Positions 23,179 through 34,307 of a stretch of 64,000 nt of DNA are shown here, in pieces. The stretch lies in assembly GCA_963969365.1 (NCBI GenBank), contig OZ017759.1, positions 124,001-188,000 on the forward strand, given 5' to 3'. The DNA is from Asterochloris sp. CNOR1. Taxonomy: Eukaryota > Chlorophyta > Trebouxiophyceae > Trebouxiales > Trebouxiaceae. How positions within the stretch are numbered: the stretch's first letter is position 1; every line of letters starts with the position of its first letter. Under the pieces are notes generated by a model, which had not been told where the DNA came from, ran no database searches, and saw only the letters and a list, made by a program, of their open reading frames with translations. The position numbers were made by a program, and so were the translations under genes.

Positions 23179-24290
23179 GACTGGCCTGCAGCAGGAGCAC
23201 GACATCCACTGTCCCAAGCAGCTGAACCAGTGTTCCATCTGGCCAAGCAACTGAGGACACAGACGGCCCCATGGCCGGCGCCAGTCAGGCGCAATCATGT
23301 GGCGCTTGCACACGCTATCATTCACTGCACATTGCAAAGGACACACATGTCATGAAGCGTGACACAGGAGACTGAACACACAGGGCCTCCATGCATTCAG
23401 GGCCTGGGGGATGCCACCGTGTGCTGCAGCATACCAGTGCAATCAGAGCAGCCAGTGCCGTCAGACTGATCAGAGAAGTTAGATAAATCAGTGCTGTCAC
23501 ACTGATCCAGCTGTGGAGTATGTATCAGTGCCCATGGTCTGCATGATGGGCATGCAACGTTGAGGTTGTCCAGTCAGTGGGCTGCTGAATCAAGACGCTT
23601 CATGATGCCTCACAGGAGTGCCCTAAAAAGTTGCTGAGGCCCTCAGTTTCTAGAATGGCTGTGACAAAGCAGCCCCTAGGCTGCAGACCTCCACTCACGT
23701 GTGAGCAACAGTGCAGGAGACCTGACGACCTGCTTCTGCACGACAACGCCTGTTTGGTGCTGCTGGCCTGGCTACTGATCAGCTCCGCAGACGCACCGCT
23801 GCCTGCAGTACAGGACATGCTGCATGCCGCCAGAACTTTGGGCTCCCAGGCATTTGCAGCGGAAGCATAGTGTGCGGTGACATGAAAGCTTCTGCACAAG
23901 CGTCAGGTGCTTGCTGTGCAGGCGCACACATGCAGCACCAGGTCAGGTGCTGCACCTGCTCTTGTAGAGCTTCGACGGGAATCCCAGTCTGAAAAATACA
24001 CGCCTGTCGCGACTAATACTGGTTGTGGTAGCGCACCCGAGGCCCAGGACCTCCAAGTGGTTTGTTGAGCTTACACTTAGAAAATTTTCCGGCCGCTTAC
24101 CCTGCGGATGCCAGACTCCCCAGCTCATCAGCTGTGGCTTGGTTATGTGCTGATTAACCGGAAGGAGCGGCGGTTGCACCCACAGGCAAGGAGAGGCAGA
24201 GTGAATCCGAGCATGTGAAGCCCAAAAGGTGTGTGAGGTCTGTGGCTGTGGTCCATGGCTGTTTTCTACAAGCTTCACTAAGGCATCTGC
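23179..24290. other. No gene recognised
   Basis: No frame in this stretch has exon-like composition with good splice borders. The part at 23960-24120 is less CTGCAG-rich and more balanced in composition than surrounding introns. It may be a promoter or a non-coding insertion. Confidence 0.3.
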
Positions 24291-24293
24291 TGA

Positions 24294-25020
24294 ATGCTAC
24301 AGAGGAGCAAGGCTGCCACTGCCATAGCTGAGGCTGATGCCAATGCTGAGGGATCTGGGGTGGACAGTGATGGGGCAGGAGTGGAGATTGTGGAGGAGCC
24401 TATTGTCCCCCTGCTTCTGCTGACAGGAAGGGGCCATGTTGGGAGATGTGGAAGCTTGAGGTGTGTTCTTGATTGCAGCCTGCTGCAGGCCTCCAGTGCT
24501 GCTGCAACTCATTCATGTATCACTGTTGGCTGCAGTGCTGCAAGTGCAGCAAGAAGTAGATTGAACAGGAGGGGCCCTGGCGCCAACACCTGGGTACCCT
24601 GTGTCAAAGGCTTCAACTGTTGCCATGAGGGAGGCCCAGCCCAGTTCTGCAGGCAGTGTGCTGCTAAGATGAGCTTGGACAACGAGATATTGCCTGGTAA
24701 AATTGAGACTGAGACAGCTTCCCATTGCAATGACTGCTGGGTGAGTTGGCTGCTGTTGTCTGACTCCCACACACATCCAAATACCTGCTACTGACACACC
24801 CGTATCTGCTGCAGGAAGAGTACAAGGTGGAGGTCTACCATGAGCTCACTGCAGAGTGGAAGGCTGAGAAGCTTGATGTGACCAGCCTGTTTGCTCTGTT
24901 TGCTAAGGTGCCAATCTCGGTCATGACCCCGGGTTAGGATGGTGAAGGATGGCAAGGAGCCTGAAAGGGTCACCCTCCAGGTCTTTCAGAGGATTTCGAC
25001 TGCACAGTCCCAGGCCAAGC
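24294..25020 (+). pseudogene. Possible gene remnant with cysteine cluster
   Basis: Plus-strand pieces look coding: AIAEADANAEGSGVDSDGAG (from 24312), VKGFNCCHEGGPAQFCRQCA then KMSLDNEILPGK (about 24600-24700), EEYKVEVYHELTAEWKAEK then SLFALFAKVPISVM (about 24817-24930) and KEPERVTLQVFQR near 24956. The Cys/His spacing could be a small zinc-binding motif. Frames do not join cleanly and one piece ends in a stop, so this may be a decayed gene or an unresolved intron-containing gene. No function is proposed. Confidence 0.25.
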
Positions 25021-25039
25021 AGGTGAGCTTCAATGCACA

Positions 25040-26560
25040 GCTTGCATTGCGTCCATTGCTTGATGCTTCACTGCACCAAGTGACTGGATACTGCCATCTA
25101 GCAGCCTCCCAACCCTCCACAGCAGCAAGTTCTGAAGCAGACAGATGCCCAGGAGAAATGACCCCCACCCCTTGCAACATCTCTACAGTAGTCCTTTGCA
25201 TGACAGATACTTGCTGGCACATATTGCATTGCTTAGTCCCTGTACACATTGCATGACAGACGTTTATTTGAGCCTTCTGCAGCCCTTAGAAGTGAACGAA
25301 CCTGGGGCCCTGAAGGGACCTGCAGAAAGCAGTGAGAGAGGAGTGGGGTGGCTTCTGCTGGCCCTGTCAATGACACACAGACCCTAAGAGATTGGGACTG
25401 GGATGCGGGGGCATTGGCGGGGTGCACCCGTGGAATCGTTGGAAATCGTTGGAGATCGTTGATTTGACGTTCTTTAGATGCCTCAAAAAGACTCCGGCGG
25501 GGTGGGGCTCTACTACACCGCTGCTTCCCATTGGTTGAACGTAAAGCTTCAAGCAAGCCTTTGTTCCTCCTGAATGGGCTGGCCGGCTGGGGTCAATTGA
25601 AGCTGCTTTATAGTATGTAGGCCGTATTGACAGCTTCAAACTCTGGCAATGGTAACACAGGCCTTTCTGGGAAGGAGCTGGATGTGCTGCCAGGACTGCA
25701 GAAAAATGGCATGGCCCTCACTTGCTGAGAAGCCACAGACAGTGAGCATCAGCATGTGCAAAGTTGCCTTGCACCAAGGGACGCGTGACTTGAGTGCAGG
25801 CCAAGCACAATGCGCTCCCCTGCTGGTAGGGTACTTAGCTGCAGGCTCCCCAACACCTTGCATGCAAGCAGACTCGACGCCGTCAACAGGCTTCAGCTTG
25901 ACAAGCAGCGCCCAGCCTCTGGCCTCCTCGTGACCTGGCCAGCCTGGCTGCCTGCAGCGTACAGGCAGCCCATACTATGGGCCTCATGTTGCCGGTGTCT
26001 TGCAGCCAGGTGCAAGGACTGCCCAGGCCGCATCAGCTGCAAAGAGGCCTGTCATGTTACCAGACAGGCCAACAGTGTGGTATGTCCCACCTCTGTGGGG
26101 ACAGGGCTTGAGCGCCTCCAGGAGGCCAGTCTACGCGCCACCAAGGCCCAGGCGTTGGCATTGTACAGGGTCAGGAAGGGCAACATGAAGCACACAGCGC
26201 CAGACACGGACGGGACCCACAGCTGCATTGCATGGAAGCAGGAGCATTGCCAGCGCATGTGACCTGACGTTGACAGCTGCAAGCAGCATGCAGAAGTGGG
26301 GTCTTGACCATGATAATGAGCAGCAATCAGAGAGCTTCAAGGTTTTCCCGAAGTGCAGGAGAATCAAGTCGGCGGAGCCCAACCCCAACTCGGTGCTTCC
26401 TGCAGACTGGCGGTTTCAGGAGCACACCATATCTTTGTTCTCGAATTTGCAAGGGGTGCTGCTCCATGTGGGGAAGCCATCTTTGCTGCTGGGCTGTAGG
26501 CAGGTCAGATCTCAGCAGCAGCATCCACCTGCCCTTGCCGTATCACCACCAGCAGTGACA
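25040..26560. other. No gene recognised; short 10-bp triplicate
   Basis: No reliable exon. At about 25434-25463 three near-identical 10-mers of the type AATCGTTGGA follow each other. A minus-strand open stretch near 26230-26080 has a hydrophobic run (AVCFMLPFLTLY) that might be a membrane segment, but it has no supported splice borders. Confidence 0.3.
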
Positions 26561-26563
26561 GAC

Positions 26564-28385
26564 TCACAACACCAGCTCTGCCAGCTTGCAGATGCGCTGC
26601 AGAATTTCAGGTGGTAAATGAGGGGCTGGCTGGACTGACAGCACAGCAAGGACCAGCAGCCGCCGCCTCAAGGCCAGCTTGGGCAGCAGACTTGAAGCTC
26701 AGCAACGCAGTAGTTGGCATCAAGTTGGAGCCTGGATCTGAAGGGCGAGACCCGAAACATCTATTATGTGCCTCCTGACCGTCAAGGTCTTGCAACACCC
26801 TGCAAACAATACATGCAGACATATGGTAAAGTGGCCTTCAGCATGCTGTGAGCACTCAGTGCACTTCAAGAGGACATGCACCCACCTGTATGTGGAGGGA
26901 TGCAGCACAGCTGCCAGCTCAGCATCATGAGGTGGTGGCCCAGCTGTTGCCTCCTACAGCCGCCGTGGGCCCCCCTCCACCTCGCAGTGGCTGGGCGCCT
27001 TCAGGGATGCGCCCTGCCACACCAGCTCCTGGACGCTGTCATAGTGTGCAAGGCATGCAGCCCTGAAAAGCGGCGTGCCCCCCCACTGGGTGCGATACTC
27101 TACCTGTAGGACTTTGTTCCATCTGGCCTTTGACCAGACTGCCCTGCTCTCCATTTCAGCCCCCGCACGCACCAGAGCATCCACCAGCTCTGCACCCCTG
27201 TCCTTGATGGAAGCCCTGTGCAGAGGATAAGCCAGGGGGTGAAGTTTGGCCCCCCCACCCTTCACTGCTGCGGGAATGCTCTTAGCCCACATTGGGTCGG
27301 CACCATGCCGCAACAGCCACCTGCAAAGGCCCAGGAGTCAGCCTCGCAACCAGGCTCACAGCAAGGTTCGACACGCCCTTTGAGACACTGACCTGACCAA
27401 GGGGACATTGCCCTGCTCAATGGCAGCACCCAGTGGTGCAGCGCCTGCGTCACTCTGCATAGGGCATGGCAGCTCTGTTACCAAAAGCAGAGCAGGCACA
27501 GCACATTTGTGAGTGTGCAGGCGAGATTGTTCTAGTGGCGCACGTTGCAGATGTGCTCTTCTGACAGATCATCTGGCATCAAGGAGACGATCTGGGAGAA
27601 GTCACACTCCTCTGGCCAAAGCTTGGCCAGCATATACAGACCAGAGAAGAGGCCATCACCCCTCCAAGGTCCTGCAGCAGTGGACAACGGCGTCAACCCA
27701 CCCATGGGCAGATGCTAGAGTTTCAGATCAGCTCAAGGATGCAGATGCAGGTGTGTCCAGCCAGGCACAGCGGCCAGCTTGTACAAACCAGGGAAGCGGC
27801 CATCATTCCCTCGAGTTTGAGGTCCTGCAGCAGCAGGTGAAGGTGTCGACCCACCCATCAGCAGATGCTAGATTGTCCAGTCAGCTGGCAGGATGCAACT
27901 GCAGGGAAATGTTTCAAGTTTCACCTAAACATGGCAGTGAAACGTACCCAAATCAGCAAAGACCTCCAGCCTGGCCCCTCCCGGCTGTTGCAGGAGCCAA
28001 ACTGCTGCATCAAGCTCGCCACACAGCAGTGCCTGATTGCAGCAGATGAGTCACTGAGTTCCCCTCTTGCTGCACACATCTTGAGAACGAGGCACAGCCC
28101 CACCAGCATGAGGGGTGTGCGCAATGAGCCATCCACCTGGGGGCAGGAACGATGGTGAGGGGTGAATGGTGGGGCAGGCACGGCAATCAGCACAGCGCTG
28201 CATGAACGCCTCAACATGCTGCTTTGCTCCTCAAAGACGCACTGCATGGCTGCAATGTTGCCACTTGCTGCAAATCCAAGAATGTTCTGCATGTCTCCTG
28301 TCAGCTCTTGCATGACGGTAGGCCCACTGTCGATGTAGAAGCGCCCCATATCTGTTGGATCATAGCCTGCAGGGGCCGCAGACAT
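26564..28385 (-). CDS. Ankyrin-repeat protein with LPPEI-type C-terminal box (5' part uncertain)
   Basis: Ankyrin motifs on the minus strand: PLGAAIEQGNVPLVRWLLRH (split across exons at about 27450-27300), LHPLAYPLHRASIKDRGAEL near 27230, GGTPLFRAACLAHYDSV near 27080. The protein ends with LPPEILQRICKLAELVL and a stop at 26564-26566, resembling the short F-box/SOCS-like tails common on ankyrin adaptors of ubiquitin ligases. A candidate 5' exon starts at 28385 (MSAAPAGYDPTDMGRFYID) and contains LGFAASGNIAAMQC, itself ankyrin-like. Between them, an open stretch LFSGLYMLAKLWPEECDF ends in TAG at 27532-27534, so two genes are possible (28385-27532 and 27462-26564). Confidence 0.5.
27610..27915 (-). 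repeat. Tandem about 155-bp duplication of an acceptor region
   Basis: Minus-strand segments from about 27910 to 27770 and about 27750 to 27615 share a block with CTAGCATCTGC, GGGTGGGT, CTGCTGCAGGACCT and then ATGATGGCC or GTGATGGCC followed by TCTCTGGT or TCCCTGGT. Both keep the TGCAG acceptor. This is another case of an exon start copied into the upstream intron. Confidence 0.75.
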
Positions 28386-28429
28386 TCAGCACATCAGATG
28401 ATTGGGAGCAACAAGGTGTGATTCTGCCC

Positions 28430-29360
28430 AGCTCCAGCAGGTCCAAGCAGAGCTAAGTTCACACTGTGGGTGATGCAAGGCAGCATAACATATGTCAAGC
28501 AGACCTTGCCTTGAAACCAGATCTCCCCTTGCGCCTCCAGACCCCACTGCTCTAGCAGCAGCGCTCTCACCAGGAAATGGAGCCACTCAACCTGCCTATT
28601 GATGCTGACCATATCATGGTACTGCAGGGCGGCTGTGCAAGGCTTGCCAAAGAAGGCTCTTATCATGGTGTGGCCACTTGACAGACAACGGAGAAACACA
28701 GCCATTGTCACCACATCATTCCTTGCCCACTCAATGCCATGCCTGTCAAGGGAGGCAGTCCAATCGCATTCGCTGTCTGGAAGAGCGGGTCTCCCCCGCC
28801 GCTGCCAGAAACTTTTGAGGACTGCTATGGGCGCCTGGGGTCCTGATCTGCTGCTTCTTGGACCTGTAAGAACAGAGCTGTGAAGCACATGCGTCCTGCA
28901 AAAGCTGGACATTGAGAGACGAGGGTGCTGCTCACATCAGCACAAACAGACCAGAGTCCAAGAAAAAACAGCAGTCTGGGCCCAAGGGAAGCCCAGTCGC
29001 CGTCCTGACAGGATCTTCTGCTTGCTCAGCCAGATGTCTATGTACGAGACCATGGTGGTGGTAGGCTTTGAACACCCTGAGATAATTGAACTGGGTTTTT
29101 GTGAGCTGCTTCTGGTCCTTAAAAACCAGTCTGCCTGTGAACTGTGGAATTTGGCTGCCCATCCTCTCTAGTGCAAGAAATTCAAGAGTCAGCAGACTCT
29201 TGAATTTCTGCTCCCCTTCTAGCTTCATCAGTGGGCTCATGCTCGAGGGCTTGCAACACAAGGCGGCTAGCTTGGAAATGATGCAATGCTTCTGCCGGGC
29301 AGCTACATGCTGCGAATGCCAGTCTACCTCATGCTGTTGTCCCTTTGAGGTGCAATGCAA
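28430..29360 (-). CDS. Hypothetical protein, two-exon model
   Basis: Two long open minus-strand stretches with protein-like composition: 29250-28935 (KFKSLLTLEFLALERMG, GRLVFKDQKQLTKTQFN, VFKAYHHHGLVHRHLAEQ) and 28875-28500 (PIAVLKSFWQRRGRPALPDS, RHGIEWARNDVVTMAVFLR, TMIRAFFGKPCTAALQYHD). A ttcttacag acceptor near 28870 could join them. The region is lower in GC and poorer in CTGCAG than surrounding genes, which may indicate a younger insertion or transfer. No domain is recognised. Confidence 0.35.
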
Positions 29361-29486
29361 TTTTGACCTATATGTTGGTCTAGCTTGTGGGCATGAAGCA
29401 TGCCAGCATGGCTGTCTTTAGAAAGTCGATGCACAAGAGAGGGAGCTGCCACCGTCTTGTGCTGAGGCTGGCATAAAGCCAAGGTC

Positions 29487-29700
29487 TCAGCAACTCAAGA
29501 GTGCTGCCGTTGCTGCAGCACCACCAACAGTGACAAGCTCACAACACAAGCGTAGATGTGCTGCATGACTCCGCACATGAGGACCTGTCTGGGTCGACAG
29601 CACAGCAAGGCCCAGCAGTCGCCCTCTCTGAAGGCCAGCTTGGGCAGCATACTTGAAAGTTGGTAAGCAAGCTTGCTTCAGCACGCAGCCTTGGCGCACC
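29487..29700 (-). pseudogene. Duplicated, decayed copy of the ankyrin-gene tail
   Basis: The plus-strand stretch at about 29595-29660 (GACAGCACAGCAAGGCCCAG, then AAGGCCAGCTTGGGCAGCA, then ACTTGAA) matches 26635-26698 almost base for base. The flanking 29520-29545 matches 26555-26575. On the minus strand the copy reads MLPKLAFREGDCWALLCC where the intact gene reads LLPKLALRRRLLVLAVL. The LPPEI box is lost. This indicates segmental duplication of the ankyrin locus with decay of one copy. Confidence 0.6.
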
Positions 29701-29759
29701 CCTCAAGCCACCAGCTCACAGCAGACGGCACAGGCCAGCGCAAGCGCACCTCGCAGGTT

Positions 29760-30385
29760 GTTGTGCAGAGAGGCAACATGATCATGGTGTCAGAGGGTAA
29801 CTGCAACATGCTACACAGGTCTCAGGGTAAGAGCTGAGGCTGCAGTGTACACTTTCTAGGCTCCCAATTACTGGCCATGCTTAGGACCACCCCAACTGGT
29901 GCATGTCCAGCAGCTCAAGCGTTTACCCATCGAAAAGGCCCTGAAGCAGCTAGTGAAGAAAGAGCTGCAGCGTTTTGCCTACGCTGTCCAGGGCTGCACG
30001 TACTAATACATTACAGGCAAGTCAGAGGACGTGCCTGGCTTTGCAGCCTTGCTAGACAGGCATCAAGAATCAGTGAGACAATGCCTGACCATTGAACACC
30101 ACAGCAATGGTTTCAGGCAGCATGACAGCAGGCGCACACCTTTCAACCTGCCTGAACCCAGGGTGGCTACAAATGGGCAGGTCCTCTGACGTAGGCACGC
30201 ACTCCTTTACAACCTTGTTTCACAGCCACTACCATCACGTAAAATGCGTCAAGAGGTGTAACACACATACAAGCAGCTTGGGACCTCATGAAGTGAACTA
30301 TACATAAATTGAAAGTGCCTCCAAAGGACAGGAAATGATTGGGTCGTCTTCAGGCGCTGAGTGTTGCGATCCATTCAGTGCACCA
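29760..30385. other. Intergenic: 3' flank of WrbA gene
   Basis: No exon or repeat is recognised between the ankyrin-tail copy and the WrbA stop codon at 30386. Confidence 0.35.
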
Positions 30386-33300
30386 TCACTTGGCGCAGAG
30401 CTTCTTGGCAACCTTGCCAAATTCTTTGCCCTGCAAATAAGATTCAGACAGCTGTGGGCCTGGGTGGCATGCAGGCAGTTTCCTGCTGAAGGCAGTCTGG
30501 TGCACTGCTGCACAGAACTTCAGTGTCCATGTTTTGGAAGTGAGCCATCTGCTGGCACCCCAATGTGGAGCCAAGCAGGAAGGTGAGCTGCTGGACTTGC
30601 CTGGTGCTCGGCGACGGCCAGCTCGGTGGCGGTTGGCTGGCGGCTGCCGTCTGCGCCAGCAAAGGTGCCAGCGCCCCAGGGGGAGCCACCGTGCACCTCA
30701 TCCAGGCTGCAATGCAAAGCAGGACATATACCCTCAGCGGGGAAGCGCAGCAGAGGCAGGAGACGTGTGACTCTCACTGCACAGCATGAGAGCAGCGTGT
30801 GGCAGGTGCTGAGCAGCAACTCAGCAGGCCTTGCCCCGGCAAGGCCCGGATGGCTGCTCAGCCAAGCTCACAGGACGCCTGAAATGGCAGAGAGAGGCAG
30901 CAGTGCGGTGCAAGGTGCACCACCAATGCTCACAGATGGCTGAGTTAGGGTCAGTTGCCTGAGGCAGGCAGTGCTGCAAAGCAGTGCTGCACAGTGCCGC
31001 AAACTGACTGTCACAACATGACAGCAATACATTGGAATGATGCACAATAGCGATTCAAACCCAAAGCAGGACTTTGCACTTTTTGAGTGCACAGGAATGC
31101 AACAAACACTGCACAGCAACATTATCAAAGCAGTGCATGAACACGCATTAGGATTCCATGTGAGCCAGATGGCATCTCACCTGAACTGAGCGCCGCCCGG
31201 CATGGTGTAGCCAGGGGGCACGTAGATCATGCCGTGGTGAACAAAGTGAGTGAGGGCTGCAAGGGTACAGCAATGGAACCTAGACACCTTGCAACTGTTA
31301 GCGTGGGTTTCAGTCAGGGGCTGACGTTGCAAAGTGAGTGAGGGCTGCAGGGGCACAGCAATGGAAACTAGACACCTTGCAACTGTCAGCGTGGGTTCGG
31401 CCAGCGGCTGATGTTGCATCGGGCCGCCTGGGGCTCAGGTGCCGGCAACAGCAGCAATATCAGCATGTATGCAGCAAGGTATGGTGACGCGATACTTGGC
31501 ACACAGCCTGGGGCGCAGATGGGAGCTTAAGGCGGTTCTCGGATCTGGCCCCACAGCCAGCAGGCTTTCCAGCAATGACATGGTCAGCCATGCCTCTGAG
31601 GCACACAGGGCACAGCAGGCACCAGAGGTGCATGGCTAAGATTTCTCACCTGTCATAATGGTCACCTCTTGGCCGCCTGCAAGGAACAAAAACATAGCCT
31701 GAGAGGGAGGTGGATCGGCAGGCTATCTTCTGACATTCCAAAACCCACAATGGCGCAAGTGTGGGTGCTTGGCCCAGCCACAGGTGTGCGACATGAGGCA
31801 ATGCAGATGCGCGTCAAAGCTGGGCACCTCCCCTGTGCGCCTCAGCTTGCTGGTGCTGACCCCACACCACTGTCCAGCTGGGGGGCACAGGAGACAAACC
31901 AGAAAAGGGTGACCACAAAACCCGCCATACAGCACTTTGTGTTTTGGAGCTTCTGCTGTGTTGAAGGCTCTCAAGCGACACATGTCCTGCTCTTTTGCAA
32001 ACACACCAGATCAAGAATTTGAGCCAGGCTGAATCAATGCAGATGGCAGGCCACCAGCTCACCTCCCTGGCTGGCAGTGCTGGTGAACATGGCGCCAGGC
32101 TTGCCCACCAGAGTCTGCTTCTGCCAGTGGCCGCCTGCATGCCAGGGCAGTGCAGAGCTCAGGCCTCACATTGATGGGAAGGACGGTGAGCAGCTTGCAT
32201 GCCGAAATTCAGGCTGCCTGGAGCTTCAGGGGTGCAGCGCTACAAGAGGCACACTTGGTTGGGGCTTACCAGAACTTGCTGCAACACCGCTGAGCAAGCT
32301 GCGACATAAACAGAACAGCGCCGCATCAAGAAGCGTGGACCTGCTCACCAGTGGCATCCCAGAAGGCCTTCATCTGGCCAGCCATGTTGCCGTACCTGCA
32401 GCAGTGACATGTGTGTCTTCAAAGGGGCAGGGCTCACTGTGCAGAGCATCATGCAGCCGCAGGAGGCATGGCTTAAAGCCTGATGGGCAACCCCACATAC
32501 CAAATGTACAGGCCCACCTGGAACAGAGCTTCCTGGCGTGGTTTCCAGAGGTGCTGCTCACTGTGCAGCAAAGCATGCAGTACAAACAGAACACGGCAAG
32601 GCCCACCTGGTGGGGAAGCCAAAAACAAAGCCATCTGGCTTGTCCAGGTCGTGCACGTCCATGATGGGGTAGTCGGGTGGAGGGGGGGCATGCATCTGCA
32701 ACAGGGACCGCACATTGACTCACTGAAGTTGTTCCTGTGTCCAGCACACCAAGCTACCCGCAGATGGGGGGGTGACTACACCAGTAATCATGCACGGGGG
32801 GCGTTCTGGATGTGAAAGCTGCCGGGTCTGCACAGGGCAGTTCACTGCTCATGGTCCCAGAGGAGGACACGCCGCGCATCTGCATGGACGCCGCTCTAAT
32901 GTGTTGCAGAGTGTTCCCTTGAAAAGTGCAGCACGCCGCGCTGCCTTTCAGTGTATGACTGATTGCCGCAGAGGTTGCTTGCACTTCAGATGTCTAAGGC
33001 ATATTCGGACAGTGAGCGCTGCCGAACATACACAGGGCAGGTCAGGTCTGATGGGTCTCCCTGGTCACTAATGGTGCTGGCTGAGTGCGTGCAGAGGCCT
33101 GGGCAACAGATGCTCATGGTTTGCTGGAAAAGTGAAGGGTGGGCCACACACATACCCCTGCAAGCTGCTGACCCTCAGTGAGCTGGGGCCCACATCAACT
33201 AACCCCTGTGCATACCACCTTTACCTGCCAGCCAAAGGATGGGTGCTAGCACAGTGACATGTCTTGAAGTGACGCACATCACCTGCTACAAGCAGCCAGC

Positions 33301-34185
33301 TGCAGGGCCCTCTCACCCATGACCCTTGCTTCCAGCTTCTGGACAAATATGCAAAACAGTCACCCATGCCAGGCTGGCAGCAAGCAGCTGGGCTGGCAGC
33401 AGTTTGGGCCTTCATTGTGCAGCAGGGTTCCCAGATGGTGCAGAGCAACAGAGGTGAGTCATGCCCTGAACAAATGAGCCCCACCTTGGTCAGCACTTCC
33501 TGGGGTAGGGTCTCTGGCACCTGCATCAGTGACAGAGAGGCGGTGAGTGCTGCAGGCCCTACAGGGTTGACGGGCAAGATGCATTTGATTCTGCCGAGCC
33601 AGCTTACAACAAACATCATCTCACCCGATAGATGGTGGCCTTGATGCCTGGCACTGTGTCCAGGCCAGCCTTCACCTTCTCAGCCAGCTTGGCAACGTGG
33701 CCATACATGGAGTCTGCAGGCATGAGGTAAGTGCTCATCCAACATGGCTTGATCGGCAGATCAGCCAGGAAATAGCGACGCATTTGCACAGGACACTGTG
33801 GTTGCGGCCAAGGCAAGATAAGTGGCGCCATGAGCCACACTGGCAAGCTTTAATTTCATATTCATGCAGCATGGTGCAAAAGCCCTGTGCCAGAGAGGGG
33901 GCAGCTGGATGCCTTGGGCCTCATGCATTGAGCGACAAGCTGATCAGAGTGGGGTTGCCTCACTGCGCCTGCTGCAGCAAGTGGTTCTCATCATTTGGGC
34001 TTACATATGATGATGGCGATGTTGGTCTCTCCCATCTTGGTCACTGGTGCCTGCTGTGTTGCCGCTGCTACTGAGGCAGGTTGCCCGGCACTGGGAGTGG
34101 TCGCACTATTAGTGGTCGCACTTTTATTAATTCGCTGGTCTGCTTTGTTCTCTGAGCTAAGGCAACTGCCACCACCCTTGCCCAT
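30386..34185 (-). CDS. WrbA-type NAD(P)H:quinone oxidoreductase (flavodoxin fold)
   Basis: FMN-dependent two-electron quinone reductase. Ten exons with consistent phase: 34185-34005, 33713-33625, 33520-33485, 32695-32607, 32395-32349, 32134-32063, 31676-31650, 31256-31181, 30706-30601, 30430-30386. Exon 1 begins [14 protein letters not shown], then a low-complexity linker and NIAIII. Splicing restores the flavodoxin phosphate-binding loop [14 protein letters not shown]. Later family landmarks are [68 protein letters not shown] and the C-terminus [14 protein letters not shown]. The exon 9/10 intron uses a GC donor. The MG..C N-terminus predicts myristoylation and palmitoylation, so the enzyme may sit on a membrane. 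Length is about 240 residues, usual for the family plus a linker. Confidence 0.95.
31244..31418 (-). repeat. 87-bp tandem duplication of the WrbA exon-8 acceptor
   Basis: 31244-31330 and 31331-31418 are about 90% identical; both begin AAAGTGAGTGAGGGCTGCA on the plus strand. The copy at 31244 contains the true acceptor and first bases of exon 8 (ALTHFVHHG). The second copy is an in-intron echo with an intact TGCAG acceptor. Confidence 0.9.
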
Positions 34186-34307
34186 GCAGTTGATGCAAAT
34201 CTTTGACCCAGTCAAGATGTGTTCATGTGATGTGTTAATGCTACGCTCAATCGTCACAAGAAAGCGAGGGGTAAGGCGGGAGATGAATCATTAGAAAGCG
34301 CTCGAGT
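34186..34307. promoter_or_regulatory. Compact 122-bp spacer: WrbA promoter / COG2 3' end
   Basis: COG2 stops at 34308-34310 and WrbA starts at 34185, both on the minus strand. The WrbA core promoter must therefore lie within this spacer or inside the last COG2 exons. No TATA box is obvious. Confidence 0.4.

Noticed and set aside
24294-25020. Transposon open reading frame
   Set aside because: No transposase, integrase or reverse transcriptase motif and no terminal repeats were found. Kept only as a low-confidence gene remnant.
28430-29360. Transposase gene
   Set aside because: The lower GC and long open frames suggested a mobile element, but no DDE-type motif pattern or terminal inverted repeats could be identified.
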